NCBI GenBank assembly: GCA_025677815.1
Contig: JAIXMP010000012.1
Coordinates: forward strand, 1,178,001-1,242,000
DNA from: Phascolomyces articulosus
Taxonomy: Eukaryota; Mucoromycota; Mucoromycetes; Mucorales; Lichtheimiaceae
Reading direction: 5' to 3'
Length of the DNA stretch: 64,000 bases
Made by a program: the position numbers and the translations under genes. Every line of letters begins with the position of its first letter. Within the stretch, counting starts at the first letter, position 1. Below the pieces are notes generated by a model. It ran no database searches and was not told the DNA's origin. It saw nothing but the letters and a program-made list of their open reading frames with translations. Positions 41,930-56,534 of the stretch are shown here, piece by piece.

Positions 41930-43665
41930 TTATTTTGGTGCAAAGAATTGTTTATGTTCAGGTACAGGTGTAAGAAGAGTATCATGAAGCAATGCAGCCT
42001 CCATATTTTTCATTGTCGACACATCCATATTATACAATGATTCATTTGTACTAGAAGCAATATGTGGTAAGATGGTACATCTTGGATGATCCAATAAATC
42101 TGGATGGATTTCTGGTTCCTATACATATAGATTCAAAAAAACAAAAAAAAAAAAGAGCCGAGTATACAAAGTTAGTTTCGTCGTCAAGAACGTTATTGTA
42201 CAGTTTATCTCATATAAATAGATCCTTTATACACAAACCTTTTCTAAAACATCTAATCCAGCACCAGCTACTTTTCCTGTTTTTAATGCGTCTACCAATG
42301 CGTTTTCATTGATGATTGGACCACGTGCTGTATTGATAATAAAAACCCCTTCTTTCATTATGGTGAATTGAGGTGTATCCAATAAGTGATATGTTGCTGG
42401 ATTAAGTGGTACGCTTACAAATATAATATCAGATGTCTGTAAGAGAGTTTCGAAATTGACATAGGTTGCTTTGTATTTCTCTTCGACTACAATTATATTT
42501 TTGAAAAAAAAAAAGAATGAATAAAATGGGGATGGTATGTTTGATCAAAAAACGTATGAGTTAATAATTACTAGTATAATAATAACCTCAAGTCAATCTG
42601 TATAAAATTTTATGTGGTGTGAAAGAAAAAAAAACCCCTTTTTACCTTCTGGATCAAGACGATTTCTATTGTTGTATTGGATATGCATATCAAATCCACG
42701 CATCCTTTTTGCTAATGCTTTACCGATACCTCCCATACCTAAAATACCTAATGTTTTTCCTTCTGGATCATTTCCTAATGGTACACCGTGATGCCAGTTT
42801 CCTAAACATCAAAGACAATCACCCATAAGAAAAATCATAACGCAACTTTACACACAGGTGGGATATAAGAAAGTAGGATACAATCATTAGTTACATCTAT
42901 CAAATCTGTCTTTCCTATTACCTTGACGAACATTATCGATGTATCGAGTGGTATTACGTAAGGTGGCAAGGATCAAATATACAGCTAAATCAGCAGTTGG
43001 CTATTACATATATAACATGATTAGATATTTTGAATTATTGACCTCATTATCATAAATGTAGTTTACGATTGTATTTCTTTATATCAATCATAGAACACTA
43101 CTTTACCGCATCCACCATTCCTTCCACATGGGATACATAGATACCTCTTTCTGCACAAGCATTTACGTCTAAAGGATCGTAACCTGCCATTGCAAAGGTG
43201 ATGAATTTTACACTGTATAATTGATAAATGTAAACTTTGGATCAGAAAACTATACATGCTCATATAATAATAAGTTATTAGTTATAATTATATGCACATA
43301 CCTTTCTGGCAATCGATTTATAAACTCTTTATCAAATGGTCCCAGGTACTATATGTTTTTTTTCCCTCCTATAAGCATTTTTTCTACTTGAAATAAACTC
43401 CCATTGATCGATCCATCATGAACCATTGATGTGTTTTCTTTACCTTTGCACAATAGATGGATAAATAAATAACTTTAACATTATTGTACTTTGTTTCAAA
43501 ATCAGACAATAATTCTTCTCGGTTTTTGGGTGTAACTATTTCAATATCTAAACGTTCCATCCATTCATCAAATGCTCCTTTGGCAGCTCCTTTATGATGG
43601 TATTCACAAATGAAACCACCCACAATGAGTCCTTGTAGTGTACTCTTCTTGCTTTGATTTGTCAT
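41930..43665 (-). CDS. D-2-hydroxyacid dehydrogenase, glyoxylate/hydroxypyruvate reductase type (copy B)
   Basis: Paralogue of copy A with the same predicted reaction. Minus-strand exons are 43665..43444, 43348..43302, 43212..43107, 43000..42922, 42801..42646, 42486..42239 and 42118..41930, giving 348 residues. The six downstream exons are exactly the same lengths as in copy A (47, 106, 79, 156, 248 and 189 bases), so all six intron positions and phases are shared. Landmarks are AGYDPLDVNACAERGI, LGMGGIGKALAKR, INTARG, LEKEPEI and ILPHIAS; catalytic Arg, Glu and His are kept. The first exon is longer (GFICEYHHKGAAKGAFDEW), and the start at 43663-43665 is preferred over an upstream frame rich in translated poly-T. 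One donor is GTTTGT (42238). The pair arose by local duplication. Confidence 0.93.
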
Positions 43666-44353
43666 CTTTTTGAAAAAAAAAAAAGAAAAGAAAACTCTCC
43701 TTTTTACTACAAGAAAGGTATCATCAACTTTAATGATCTTTCCCAGGATCAATTCTTATCTTCATATTCTATACTTTAATGTTACAGGAAATGGAATTCT
43801 CATACAACACAACACATACCAATTTTAATTATCCCTTTTACAGTTTGATAACCGAGAGAGAGAAAGAAAAGGCTTTTTTTTTTAAAAAAAAAAAAAGAAA
43901 AACGGAAAAAGCCTGTTAAATTATTCTGTATGAGTCACACAAGAAAAAAAGTGGGGGAGGCAAGACGATAAGATTTACTTTTTGCCATATGTATTCCCGG
44001 CAATACTATTAACCATAATATATATTTATGACAGAAAGCACATCATCTTGCAGTAAGTAAATAATCTATTACGTTCCTCTTTTTATCCATATTATATACT
44101 TTTATTACATTCTTTCATGCTACGATTTTATGAATCGTATTATATAAAAAAAACTGGAATATTCAAGTCATTGGTACCGATCTAATCCAGTTACACCAAA
44201 ATATTGTTCTCACGGACAGAAATTCATCTTCGTAACATAAAACAAAAAAGGATTGAAACTTTGAGTTTCAAAGTTGAAAGAAAAAAAAAAGATATCCACA
44301 ACAAATAATATAATATTTATATTTATTCGATCACTCTTTCAAAAGATAACCGT
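43666..44353. other. Spacer between copy B and the P450 gene
   Basis: Promoter of the copy B dehydrogenase and 3' flank of the P450 gene, with poly-A/T runs. No open frame of coding character. Confidence 0.6.
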
Positions 44354-47010
44354 TTAATATCGCTTGTGGAAGTTGATCTCCAATTCTTTAGGACTGATGA
44401 CACCAAAACCTCTATCAAGAACACGTTTCTTATGCACCGAGTTTTCGGGTAATGAAAATTCGTACTTTCTCACTATCTTTAAAGGTTAATAATTTGGTAC
44501 CGGTTTTTTTTTTCTCGTCTCATATATAACATTACTTACATAACATCGAGAGCATGACACGTTGTTCTGCCAAACTAAAGTTCATCCCAATACCTTTTGT
44601 TCGATAAACAAAAAATATATCGATATGTGATGTAAGGTTATTTATCATGCAATCATTTTATATCTTGAAAAATAGAAAAATATAAAACATACATTGACGT
44701 GAGCCTTGAGAAAATGGCATCCATGCCAATCCATTATGTTCAGCTTCACCACCAGGTGCAAATCTTTCAGGATCAAATTTTTCAGGGTTATTCCAGACAG
44801 TTGGATTATGGTGTAATTGATAAATATCCAATTGCAATCTTGCTCCTTTGGGAATAAATACTCCACATAAATCAGTATCCTGTGTGGCTTCTCTAACTAC
44901 AACAGTTGCTGCTGGCCCATCCATACGTAATACTTCCTATATAAAACAAATATATACATATATACAAAGTATATTAATCAATAACAATGGAAAAATAATT
45001 TGAAGGAACACCATCAACTATAGGCAACAAGAGAAGGGAAAACCAAAGTATGTCCAACCTTCATCACCATGTTAATATAAGGCATTTCTTTAAGTTGTTC
45101 TGCATTGGGGATAATATCTTTTGGATCGTCTCCCAAAACACGAATAGATTCTTCTCTTGCTTTTTGTTGAACATCCTAAGTATTACAAATTATATAAGAT
45201 GTTATTCGGTAAAATCATGAGTATGATCTTTGCATAAATTTTGTAAAAACCATGGAAATAATATGCTTACTGGGTTAACAGCGAGATAATAAGCTGCAAA
45301 GGATAAAGCATTCGCTGTTGTATCGTGACCAGCTGGCGCGCGGATAATATAATTTGCAAATATTAGTTGTTATCACTTTAATTAGAGACCAAATTTGAAC
45401 AACATGGTATAAAGTAGGAATTAAAATAACCAACCTAAAAAGAAGATACAGAGATTACTCTATAGATAAAATAGAATCATAACCATTAAAGTATATATTC
45501 CAATTATTACATATTATCCCTCCCTTTCATTTCCAAGTTTCAAAAAATAGATAAACGTACTAGCAGTTCTTCATCTGTCATTGCATCTTTTTCATCTTCC
45601 TTGCCAGCTTCCAATAACAAAGTCAATAAATCCTTTTCACTATCCCTGATATTTTCCTCTTTATTATTTCGCAAAATAGCGCGTTTGTGGTCAATAATAC
45701 CAGATAACATGGTACTCAGTTTTTTCACTTCACGATGTAATTCTTGTCTTTTAGGAAACAAGGGAAGGAACCAAGTATCAAGTTTAGGAAACAAAGTAAA
45801 TAATGGGTCTCTTATACCAGTAATAACGTCGTTATAGGTCAGTACCCATTCATTATTTGTATCTTCCAATGCATTGAACTCAAAATCTATCAAGAAATGG
45901 ATTGATATGTGATATTTTAATCAGTGTTCTCAAAAAAAAAGTATATGTAGCATATATTTAACAAAAATTAATAATAATTTTGTTTTGATTGCATTCTTTT
46001 ATTTTTATATATACATACCAAATCCAGCCAATCCAATCGCTTCAAGTGTCCAACGCTCCATCATATCATGGAAATCAATAGGATTAGATGAGGCATCCAT
46101 GACCTTGAATAATCGTTGTGTAAGACGTCCGAAAAGTTCAATGGGCATTGATCGATGGAATGCAGGATTTGCAATCTATATAACAAGATATTGTGTTGTA
46201 TGTTTCCCCAAATACACAAAATATTGTTACATTCATTACTATTCTTTTTAATCATTATACACCACAATAATTTTCATTGACTAGTCAATTATCTCTCTTC
46301 TTTTTTTTAGTATACCATGCGTTGTTTCTTCCATTCAGGACCGTTTAAAAAGAGGACATTCGGACCAAGAGCAAATTTAGCAAACAAAGTATCATGACGT
46401 TCGGGATAGGGATCATGCTTGCGGAAAAGATCTGCATTATAATTATCATTAAAAAGCGTAAGTATGTTTGAGTGACTAGTAAAGAGATCATTTAAAATAA
46501 ATGAGATTTTTATTGGATTTACGTACCAGTTTTCATCAAGAACTTTTTGGCTGCTTCAGGTCTGGTAATATGAACAGACCAACCGTTTTGATCAAGTCTC
46601 TATGAAAAAAAAAATGCATAGTTTAATATAACAAATCTTGTCATAGTTACGTAGTATATATTGAGTTCATAAATATCTTCTTGACCTTTCCTAAAGACGT
46701 TACTTAATATTATATTACTCACAGTATATAACCCTTCTTCTGATTTCAATGCTACCGGGAGTGTAATTTCTGTAGCAACTTCATTGATAGTAACACCTTT
46801 AAGAAAGCCTTTCAAGTAGCCAAGAAAAGGGACGTTGGGAATATGTCGAAGTTTCTTTGGTGGACGGCTAACTTTTTCATAACCAAGGTAAAAACCAAAT
46901 AAAACAGCACCCAAAGTGATCGCTCCTTTATGTTCCTCCAGGAAATGACGCGTATTGTCCGGTATATTTTGGACAATATGACGGTTCCAGCTATCCGTTA
47001 GAATACCCAT
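44354..47010 (-). CDS. Cytochrome P450 monooxygenase
   Basis: Haem-thiolate monooxygenase, ER-anchored by an N-terminal helix (GAITLGAVLFGFYLGYE). Minus-strand exons are 47010..46723, 46599..46527, 46431..46316, 46175..46019, 45886..45561, 45459..45435, 45332..45271, 45175..45059, 44936..44693, 44593..44540 and 44472..44354, closing to 526 residues. Motifs in order: WKKQR in helix C; AGHDTTA in helix I; EVLR (ExxR) in helix K; FDPERF; and the haem loop FSQGSRQC ending in the axial Cys, which is split by an intron. A 25-base micro-exon (45435-45459) supplies SNLCIFFL directly before the oxygen-binding motif; without it helix I is broken. One intron has a GTTGGA donor (45058). Family and substrate are not identifiable by eye. 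It lies next to a nitronate monooxygenase on the same strand. Confidence 0.95.
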
Positions 47011-47621
47011 TATCTATAAATTTTTTAAGGGATTTGAAAAAACAAATATATAAAATATTGAATGGAATTGGAAAGAAAAACAAGAAAAGTGGTGTTTTAT
47101 GAATGAAATAAATATCCGAGGTTAAAAAAACTATACAGAATAAAGCACGTCTTTACACTGTTTTTTTTATCTCATGGGTCATGAAGTATATTTGAAACCC
47201 TCATCCCCAATTGTGTGGAATAACTGACCTAGTTATTTATAGGTGGTTAAAACCCCATCATTTTTATTTGAGGTAGTATGTGAATTCTGATACTAATATA
47301 TTTAGAACCGAAGTAGATTTACAGGATTTCTACATTAACTTCTGAACAGACATTTGGTAGCAGGCATGGTTAGTGGTTTGTTTGCTTTTTTCTACTACAT
47401 TGTCATTTATAACTACTATAATTTGTGGCAAGTATAAGGTATCTATGATAAGTTAACAATTTTTTTTTAAAAAAAAGGTGGCGTTTTATTAAGGTTACCA
47501 TAAAATGGGATATCTACAGCTACTATATCATATGAATTAGTAATATCTTACACGTTAGCATATTGATCTATACAATGTAACAAATAAGAAGGATGCTTTT
47601 TTATTATTATATATACACATT
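47011..47621. other. Spacer between the P450 and nitronate monooxygenase genes
   Basis: P450 promoter plus the 3' flank of the upstream gene. AT-rich, with no gene. Confidence 0.6.
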
Positions 47622-48869
<1,248 letters not shown>

Positions 48870-51800
48870 TGCTTCTGCTTTTTTAAATAAAGTACGAGAT
48901 ATACGGATATATGGATGCGAAGACAAAAGATAACCCCATATATCTCTGGCTTTTATAAAGCATGTGAGATTTCATTTTCTTAGTCAGCCAAGCTTTTCGC
49001 ATTATGTAAAATTAATAGACCTATAAAAGAGCGTATAGATAAAATTTCATACCTTGCTGGAGGCGGTGTTATAGTTGAAACAATATACCGTTGGTGTGTT
49101 ATAAATACATCAAGTGTCAATATTAAATGGTAATCTTTCCTTATCATTATCTACATACATCGTATAATATTTGAACCCATGAAGCCATATTAAAAACCTC
49201 AATTATAATAAGCTCTATTGAATCTTTGCCATTCACAGAGAAATTTACTAATAAAACTTACCATATAGCACGTCAGAGGGGGTTGAGTGTCAGCTATATA
49301 CCAAATCAGGTAAGTACAAATATTTGAGTGTGGAGACTCTTGTTAACGCCAGTTTTCAGATAATACAAAAAAGATACTAGTATGTGCTCTTTTTCTTTTA
49401 ATAAGTTGTTATTATATATATTTGAGTTCTATTTATTGGTCTGGTGTTTCTTGATAGCTAATTATTTTTGCACAAACTTGAAATTAAATGAATCAAAAAA
49501 AAAAAAAAAAACCAACAGTCTCCTTGATCTTTTCCATATAATATATTATTCTTTCAACGAGTAAAGATATGATAAAGAAGGCATACATCCTGTTTATTTC
49601 TTCAGTTTTTATTATGATGTAAACTACGTATAAAAATAAAATGTTCCACTTCATCATTATTTAGCATATATACAAAAGTCGTGAATATATACAACTATAA
49701 AGCAATAATCGATAAATTCTTGTTCTTCTTTATACTCACTTTAATAGATGGGTGATAATTTCATCAAAAAAATATTTTGTGCAAAAAGAATCCTTCGAAA
49801 CGAGTCATTAATAATCAGTTTTCTTTCATCTTTTTTGATGAATATCGTTTTTCTTTTTATGAGAAAAAACCTTTATGATTTAATAGAAAATAGTTGGAAT
49901 TGTCAAACAAAATTAGTTGAGTAAAGGATAACTTAAAACATCGTTCTAGGTACCGGGTAGGATTTAATAATATGTAAAATTCTAAAATAACTGACATCCC
50001 CTTGACGAATATGTTTACGTACCTATAATTATGTAGGTATATTATGGTGCGTACATACGCATATTATTTATACATAATCCCCAATACTTTCCATTGGAGT
50101 AGGTTGTCGGTTCTGTTGCTATAGTAATCATAACTATGTATTAATTTATTGAACTAATAGCAATACAAAATAAAAAAAATACAAACATACCTCAGAACTA
50201 TTATTCCCGGGATTTTCAGCAACGTAATTTAAATTAGGTTGAGCAGTAGAAGGTAAAAAAAAAACTTAGATATGGGGGTTTTTTTAAAAAAAAGGAGAAG
50301 CTTTTTTTGTAGAGGACTTGGTTGTTTTACCCATATTTTTTGTCAAACAAAAGAAAGAAAAAGAAATGTTTTAACACTTGAAACAAAAGTTTTTACGTCA
50401 CTTAAAATAGTACAAAACAATGTTTACATGTACATACACAACCATAGTAACGAGGCACAATCGTCATTCCCATGTTCTTTTTTTTTATGCAACATAAATT
50501 ACTTGCACTACAAAATCGAAGTTTTTTATTGGCTCCACTATATCGAAATATCATTGGGCGAAAATCTCCTGAGCATTGTAGGGCAATCCTGTAGTTCCTA
50601 TTTTTTTGATATGGAAATAATGAGGTGTGAAAGTTATCAAAAACCACTATATACTATGTATTTCTCAGTATATTTATATGTCTCCATGGACCAAATTATT
50701 GTGAAGATAACGAGGGTTGAAAGTTAACGAATATTGAGTTAACGGTGGACCACTCTACATATGAATCAAACATCTATAATTTTATGAAAGGCTATTAAAT
50801 ATTTGTACCTCTAATTCACTCATTTTCTATCTCACTTTTTTCCAATGTAATGAAACAAGCTACCTTACCTTGATAAATGGAGAGTACACCACGCAAAATA
50901 AATATTGCTGACTATATATATATATATATATATATTATGAACTTGGAAAATGGTTGCTTATTATGAACAGTCACCACAGAAAAACCTTACTGTTTGTCGC
51001 TAATATAAGTGAACATAAATCATTGGTATAGACTATTTTTATCTTATTTTTCTGCCATAAAAAGCAATAGGAGATTTAATATGCTATAATATTGAATTGA
51101 ACGTCTTCTATTAGAAATAGTTGCTGTGTGTGGATTAGATATTTCGTAATGCCCCTGTTTGTGAACATTCGTACTTCTTCTTTGGTGTCGACATGATATT
51201 AATATTGTTACACCTATTCATTGGTTTGATGCATAATTTTAAGAGCCATAAAATATACTCTTTCGTATGTCACCATAGCATTCTATTCTTGGTTGGTTGA
51301 AACAGAAATATTTGCAGTATATTATGATACGTGGAACACCATTGTTCTTTTGTTATTAGTAGATATCATTTTTTTAATAAAAACACCATTTGTAAACCTA
51401 ACTTCATGATCTCTCTTTCTAAATGTTATTTGCTGTGTAATATGTGTACTACGTATTCCATTATCAATAATAAGCAAAAAAAAAAAAATACATCAATTGT
51501 CGCTGTTTGTTGTACCGATACGTTCGTATTTAGTGGTATATTGGTGCTGACCATTGGATTTCAGACTGAACTTTGCATTGACGTTCAACAACGCTATGCA
51601 ACAACCTTTCATACGCTTACTACATTAGGGTTCCTTCGACGTTTTATACCACTACTGATATTCACTAAAATGAGCACGACTAGTAAAATTAAGTGACAAG
51701 AAACCAGTAAAGACACCAGTTCAACGTCAAATATGTAATTTTTTTCCGTGATGGGTGTATCTGGTATGTGAATTAAATCAAGGCTGTCGGTTACTTTCAA

Positions 51801-52579
51801 GCACTTAATCCAAAGAGATAAGAAAGTTAATGGGATATAATGGCCATTTGGAGTGTTTCATAACAAGGGTCATAACGTTCTTCAGGAAAATATGGAGCGG
51901 TACGAAACGGAATGTATTAGTGTTTTGGTTTGTTAAAGGTGATACCAAGATTAGCAGTTACTATTTAAAAAAAGGAAACAATGCGCAGTACTAACGAATT
52001 GTAGATATAAATGATAGTTGATGTGGTGCTATCAAAGAAACTATTATGTTCTATATTCTTCTTTTTTTACTACTATGCTGCGGCGTCGTTCGTTGGATGT
52101 GGCATATTTTAGCTTTTTAGTCTTAGTCAACTCGAGTCGTTACAGAACGACACGAGCAGTTAGGGAAATTTCGCCACAAATATAAAGTTGCGCAGTAGCA
52201 GTCGCACGAAATAGTATAATGATGAAGATGCAGTATGAGATGTTTTATTTTTTATACTGATACAACATTGCAAATAACTATTTATATATCTTTATTGTTA
52301 ATTAAAAAGTACCTTGTTCAGATTAAACAAAAATATCAAAGTATGAATTCGCATTCAAAGAATAAAAACAAGTTGGTAAATAATGATTGTAAGCAGCTGT
52401 ATCTCAGGGGAAACGTTATGGAGGCGCATCATCCAAAATCATGAGGTTTTTTGTGTGAAGTCTGTACTACACTGACTATAAAATAAAAAATATTGGCTCA
52501 GCAGCAACCAGTATATAAAAATATGAGCTTAGGTAAATTCACGTTTCTCTTCACTCTCTTTTTTTTTCATTCAAAAGTC
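48870..52579. other. Gene-free spacer (3.7 kb)
   Basis: A 151-residue open frame at 50272-50727 (plus) and a 121-residue frame at 51331-51696 (plus) are the longest. Neither shows a domain, biased codons or splice partners, and both are rich in residues coded by AT-rich triplets. A (TA)n run lies near 50919-50935. A short GC-richer stretch at 52080-52200 precedes the E2 gene. No RNA gene was recognised. Confidence 0.45.
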
Positions 52580-53645
<1,066 letters not shown>

Positions 53646-54017
53646 AAAATACTCGAGAGAAAAGATCTAGTCTGAAATATGGAGGATGTTCGTATTCGTG
53701 ACATTTTTATCTCTTTTTTTCTCTTTTCCTTGAAACCCGTATCTTTCTTTTTTATAGCTTTATTCACGAACCCATTCGCACAACACAAACATATTGTTTT
53801 ATCCCAATAAAACTTAACGCGCAGCGTTTGTAAATACAATATATAGGGATTCTTATGTTTACAGCATACAATATATTTGCTGTGTATTGCTACTCGGAGA
53901 TAGAGTAGAATGTGGAGCGACTTTAACTTTGTAAGATAAAATGACTCAGAAAAGTAAAATGCATAGTATAATTTTTTTTATTCCAACAAATTTTATTTGC
54001 TTGTAAAACCTTTCAAA
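53646..54017. other. Spacer between the E2 and DUF2011-like genes
   Basis: E2 3' flank and promoter of the next gene, about 370 bases. A minus-strand open frame here (53627-53839) has no support. Confidence 0.6.
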
Positions 54018-55074
54018 ATGACAGAAAGGTAAAGATGTATAGCTCTTTTTCTTGATTTATTACGGATCTTTCCTTACTTTTGCATATAAATACGTTTTTC
54101 TTCATAGATCGAATAAAATTAGAGCACCATTAACAGCATACACAATGCCTGGTACAAGAGTAGCTAATCGTACCGAGATCTTTGATGATGACGATCAAAT
54201 GGATGGCATAGTAGAAGCAGGTGATTCCGAAAGAATGGATGCCCTCATGCAAAAAATCATAGGATCTACTTTCAATAGCGAAAATGAAGTATCTGGTAAA
54301 TAATAAAAAATATTTATTTTGGGGAGAGAGACGGAAGGAAGGTTTTTTGCCTCGGTATTGATGTTATGTATCCCTATGGCGTAAATCGATAAAGAAGAAG
54401 CTGATGATATAGATGAAGAAAAGGATCAAACAAAACAGCAAGAGTTAAAAGCCGAAGAAGCATTTGCATTTCGATTATTTGCGAGCAAGCCTGTAGCAAA
54501 GGTGAATATCAAAGAAAATGATGAAGATGCGGTTGATAAGATGGCAGAGTTTGTTGCTAAACAACAAACCGTGGATTTCGACCAAGAAAATGACTCTGAA
54601 TTTATTGCAAACATCCAAGCAGCAGCAGTGAATTATGATGATATTCTTAAACAATCTCAACAACCTTATTATGCAGAACAATATCCCAAACGCGTGATCC
54701 ACATACCATCTCTTGAACAGCAGCAACAACAAAAACAGAAAGAAGCACCAGCTGGTAAAAGGAAGCATCGCAAGAGTAAAAAACGACGTGATTTTGAGAA
54801 AGCAACAAAAGAAGGACGAATTCAAGTAAAAGCTAATATGCGAAATTCTGCTACAGAAGGTGGCTGGCCAGGCTGGCCGGGTCATTTAACCAAGTGTCAT
54901 ATTATTACCACTATTTCAACCAATGACATTAAGAAAGGTTTCAAGAAAAATGGACCACTACCACCACTGCCGTCATTTTCTCGCGGTGGACGTGCAAGAG
55001 GGGGCTTTGGTAATAGGGGAGGAGGCGGACGTGGACGAGGTAGTCGCGGTGGAAGAGGTGGAATGTCAAGGTGA
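54018..55074 (+). CDS. DUF2011-like protein with C-terminal RGG box
   Basis: Exons 54018..54028, 54108..54295 and 54395..55074 join to about 292 residues. The first exon encodes only MTE plus part of a codon, and the third exon's acceptor is the least certain (an alternative lies about 18 bases further on). The N-terminus is acidic (FDDDDQMDGIVE). The core reads EEAFAFRLFASKPVAKVNI, resembling the fungal DUF2011 family, followed by an Asp/Glu-rich helix region. A Lys/Arg cluster (GKRKHRKSKKRR) looks like a nuclear or nucleolar signal. The last 45 residues are a Gly/Arg RGG box (FSRGGRARGGFG), usual for RNA-binding and arginine-methylated proteins. A nuclear RNA-related role is inferred; no function is known to me. 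The family call is from recollection of the FRLF motif. Confidence 0.75.
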
Positions 55075-56534
55075 TTTTCGAAATTGTGCAACCAATGAGA
55101 ATTATATATTGGACCTTTTATTATTTAATATAGTGAAAGGTAGTATTATCATCAATATAAATGCCAAATATTTTTATTATATGCAATTGTTGAGAATCAC
55201 TTGCACCACCTTATATTATATAGTAATTATAATGATATATAATAAAGCACCCCAGAAAAAACTGATAATCCTTGTGCACTGATATTATTATGATTTCAGT
55301 ACTGAGAACGATCCATGTTGTCCTCATCGGTCGTTTTTATACTATATGTCTTCTACTAGAATTATTGCAAGGGAATCTATTCATTTATCCCCAATTCACA
55401 TCAATATGTTAGTCAATAGATCAGACGGCTTGCATCCATAACTATACTGCTTACTATTATGTTTCTTTCTCTTCGAAAATGGCCAATCTGTTACCTGAAA
55501 AATTTTAATGCATTGTATCCAAAGCTTTACATAATTCATTATAATTTATCTATTTGATTATAAAATAGTAATAAAATATAACTATATGGGTATTAATGTC
55601 CATCTTCTCATAATTATAACGATTATAATGATCGATATTATTGATATATATCACATCGACTAACTCGATTGTGCACAATGATTTCTTTTTTTTTTTTTAC
55701 ATATTCCACAAAAAAAACGTCATCACCCCAGTTTGCAGTATAATAAGAAAATTGTTCGATAAATCCCTTCAAAGCATTAATACCAGATGCAAACATTTCT
55801 ATGCAGTGACCCTGGTTTTTTGCAACAATGTTTTGGGTTTCTCCAACTTGGAGAAAAAGGGGGAAGAGCTCCCTCCATTAATATTTCTCTATGATAAATT
55901 AAAGAGGCAAATCAAAAATACTCCACTATATTATAAATGTCAAACAGTCATATTATTATAGAACGTAGAAAGACAAAAAAAAAAAAGAAAGAAAGCTAAG
56001 TTCATCAGTTAACTGTATTAGATGTATAGTATGATCTATAACATTAGACGTACCCTGTTGACCAACAGTGACAAAACAAAAAATCATCATCCTCAATTAT
56101 TATTATAAAATTATTTCGCTAGATATTGAATCAATTACTTTCAAAATTAATTTTATGCTGGATAAATGAAATATTCATAAACTTGAACCACTTCTATTTT
56201 AAAGCCATCCAAAACCCCATACATGTTCAACCTGGATACCTAATAGTTATTTAAACGGGCCAGAACACACTCATTAATAAGTTTCATTTTTTTTGTATCA
56301 TTACACAAGGCTTACGTTATCCAGTATTAAACATGATGGAAGTAGCCATTTAATGAATCTTGATATAATAAAAAAAACAAGATAATGCGTTTAGAAAATG
56401 AGTCTTTTTTTATTTGAACACAAAAAAACCAAAGGCCTTCTTCATAAATGTTTTAGATTTAAGCAAATGAAAATGATATTGATGCATAAAATTAACTAAA
56501 TTGCCATAAAATACAATTCAGAAATTTATGGCAT
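55075..56534. other. Convergent 3' spacer
   Basis: AT-rich DNA between two convergent genes. The 106-residue open frame at 55641-55961 has no domain and is AT-driven. Nothing else was seen. Confidence 0.5.

Noticed and set aside
50272..50727. 151-residue plus-strand open frame
   Set aside because: The length is notable for AT-rich DNA, but there are no recognisable motifs and it starts in a poly-T/poly-A run; I treat it as chance.
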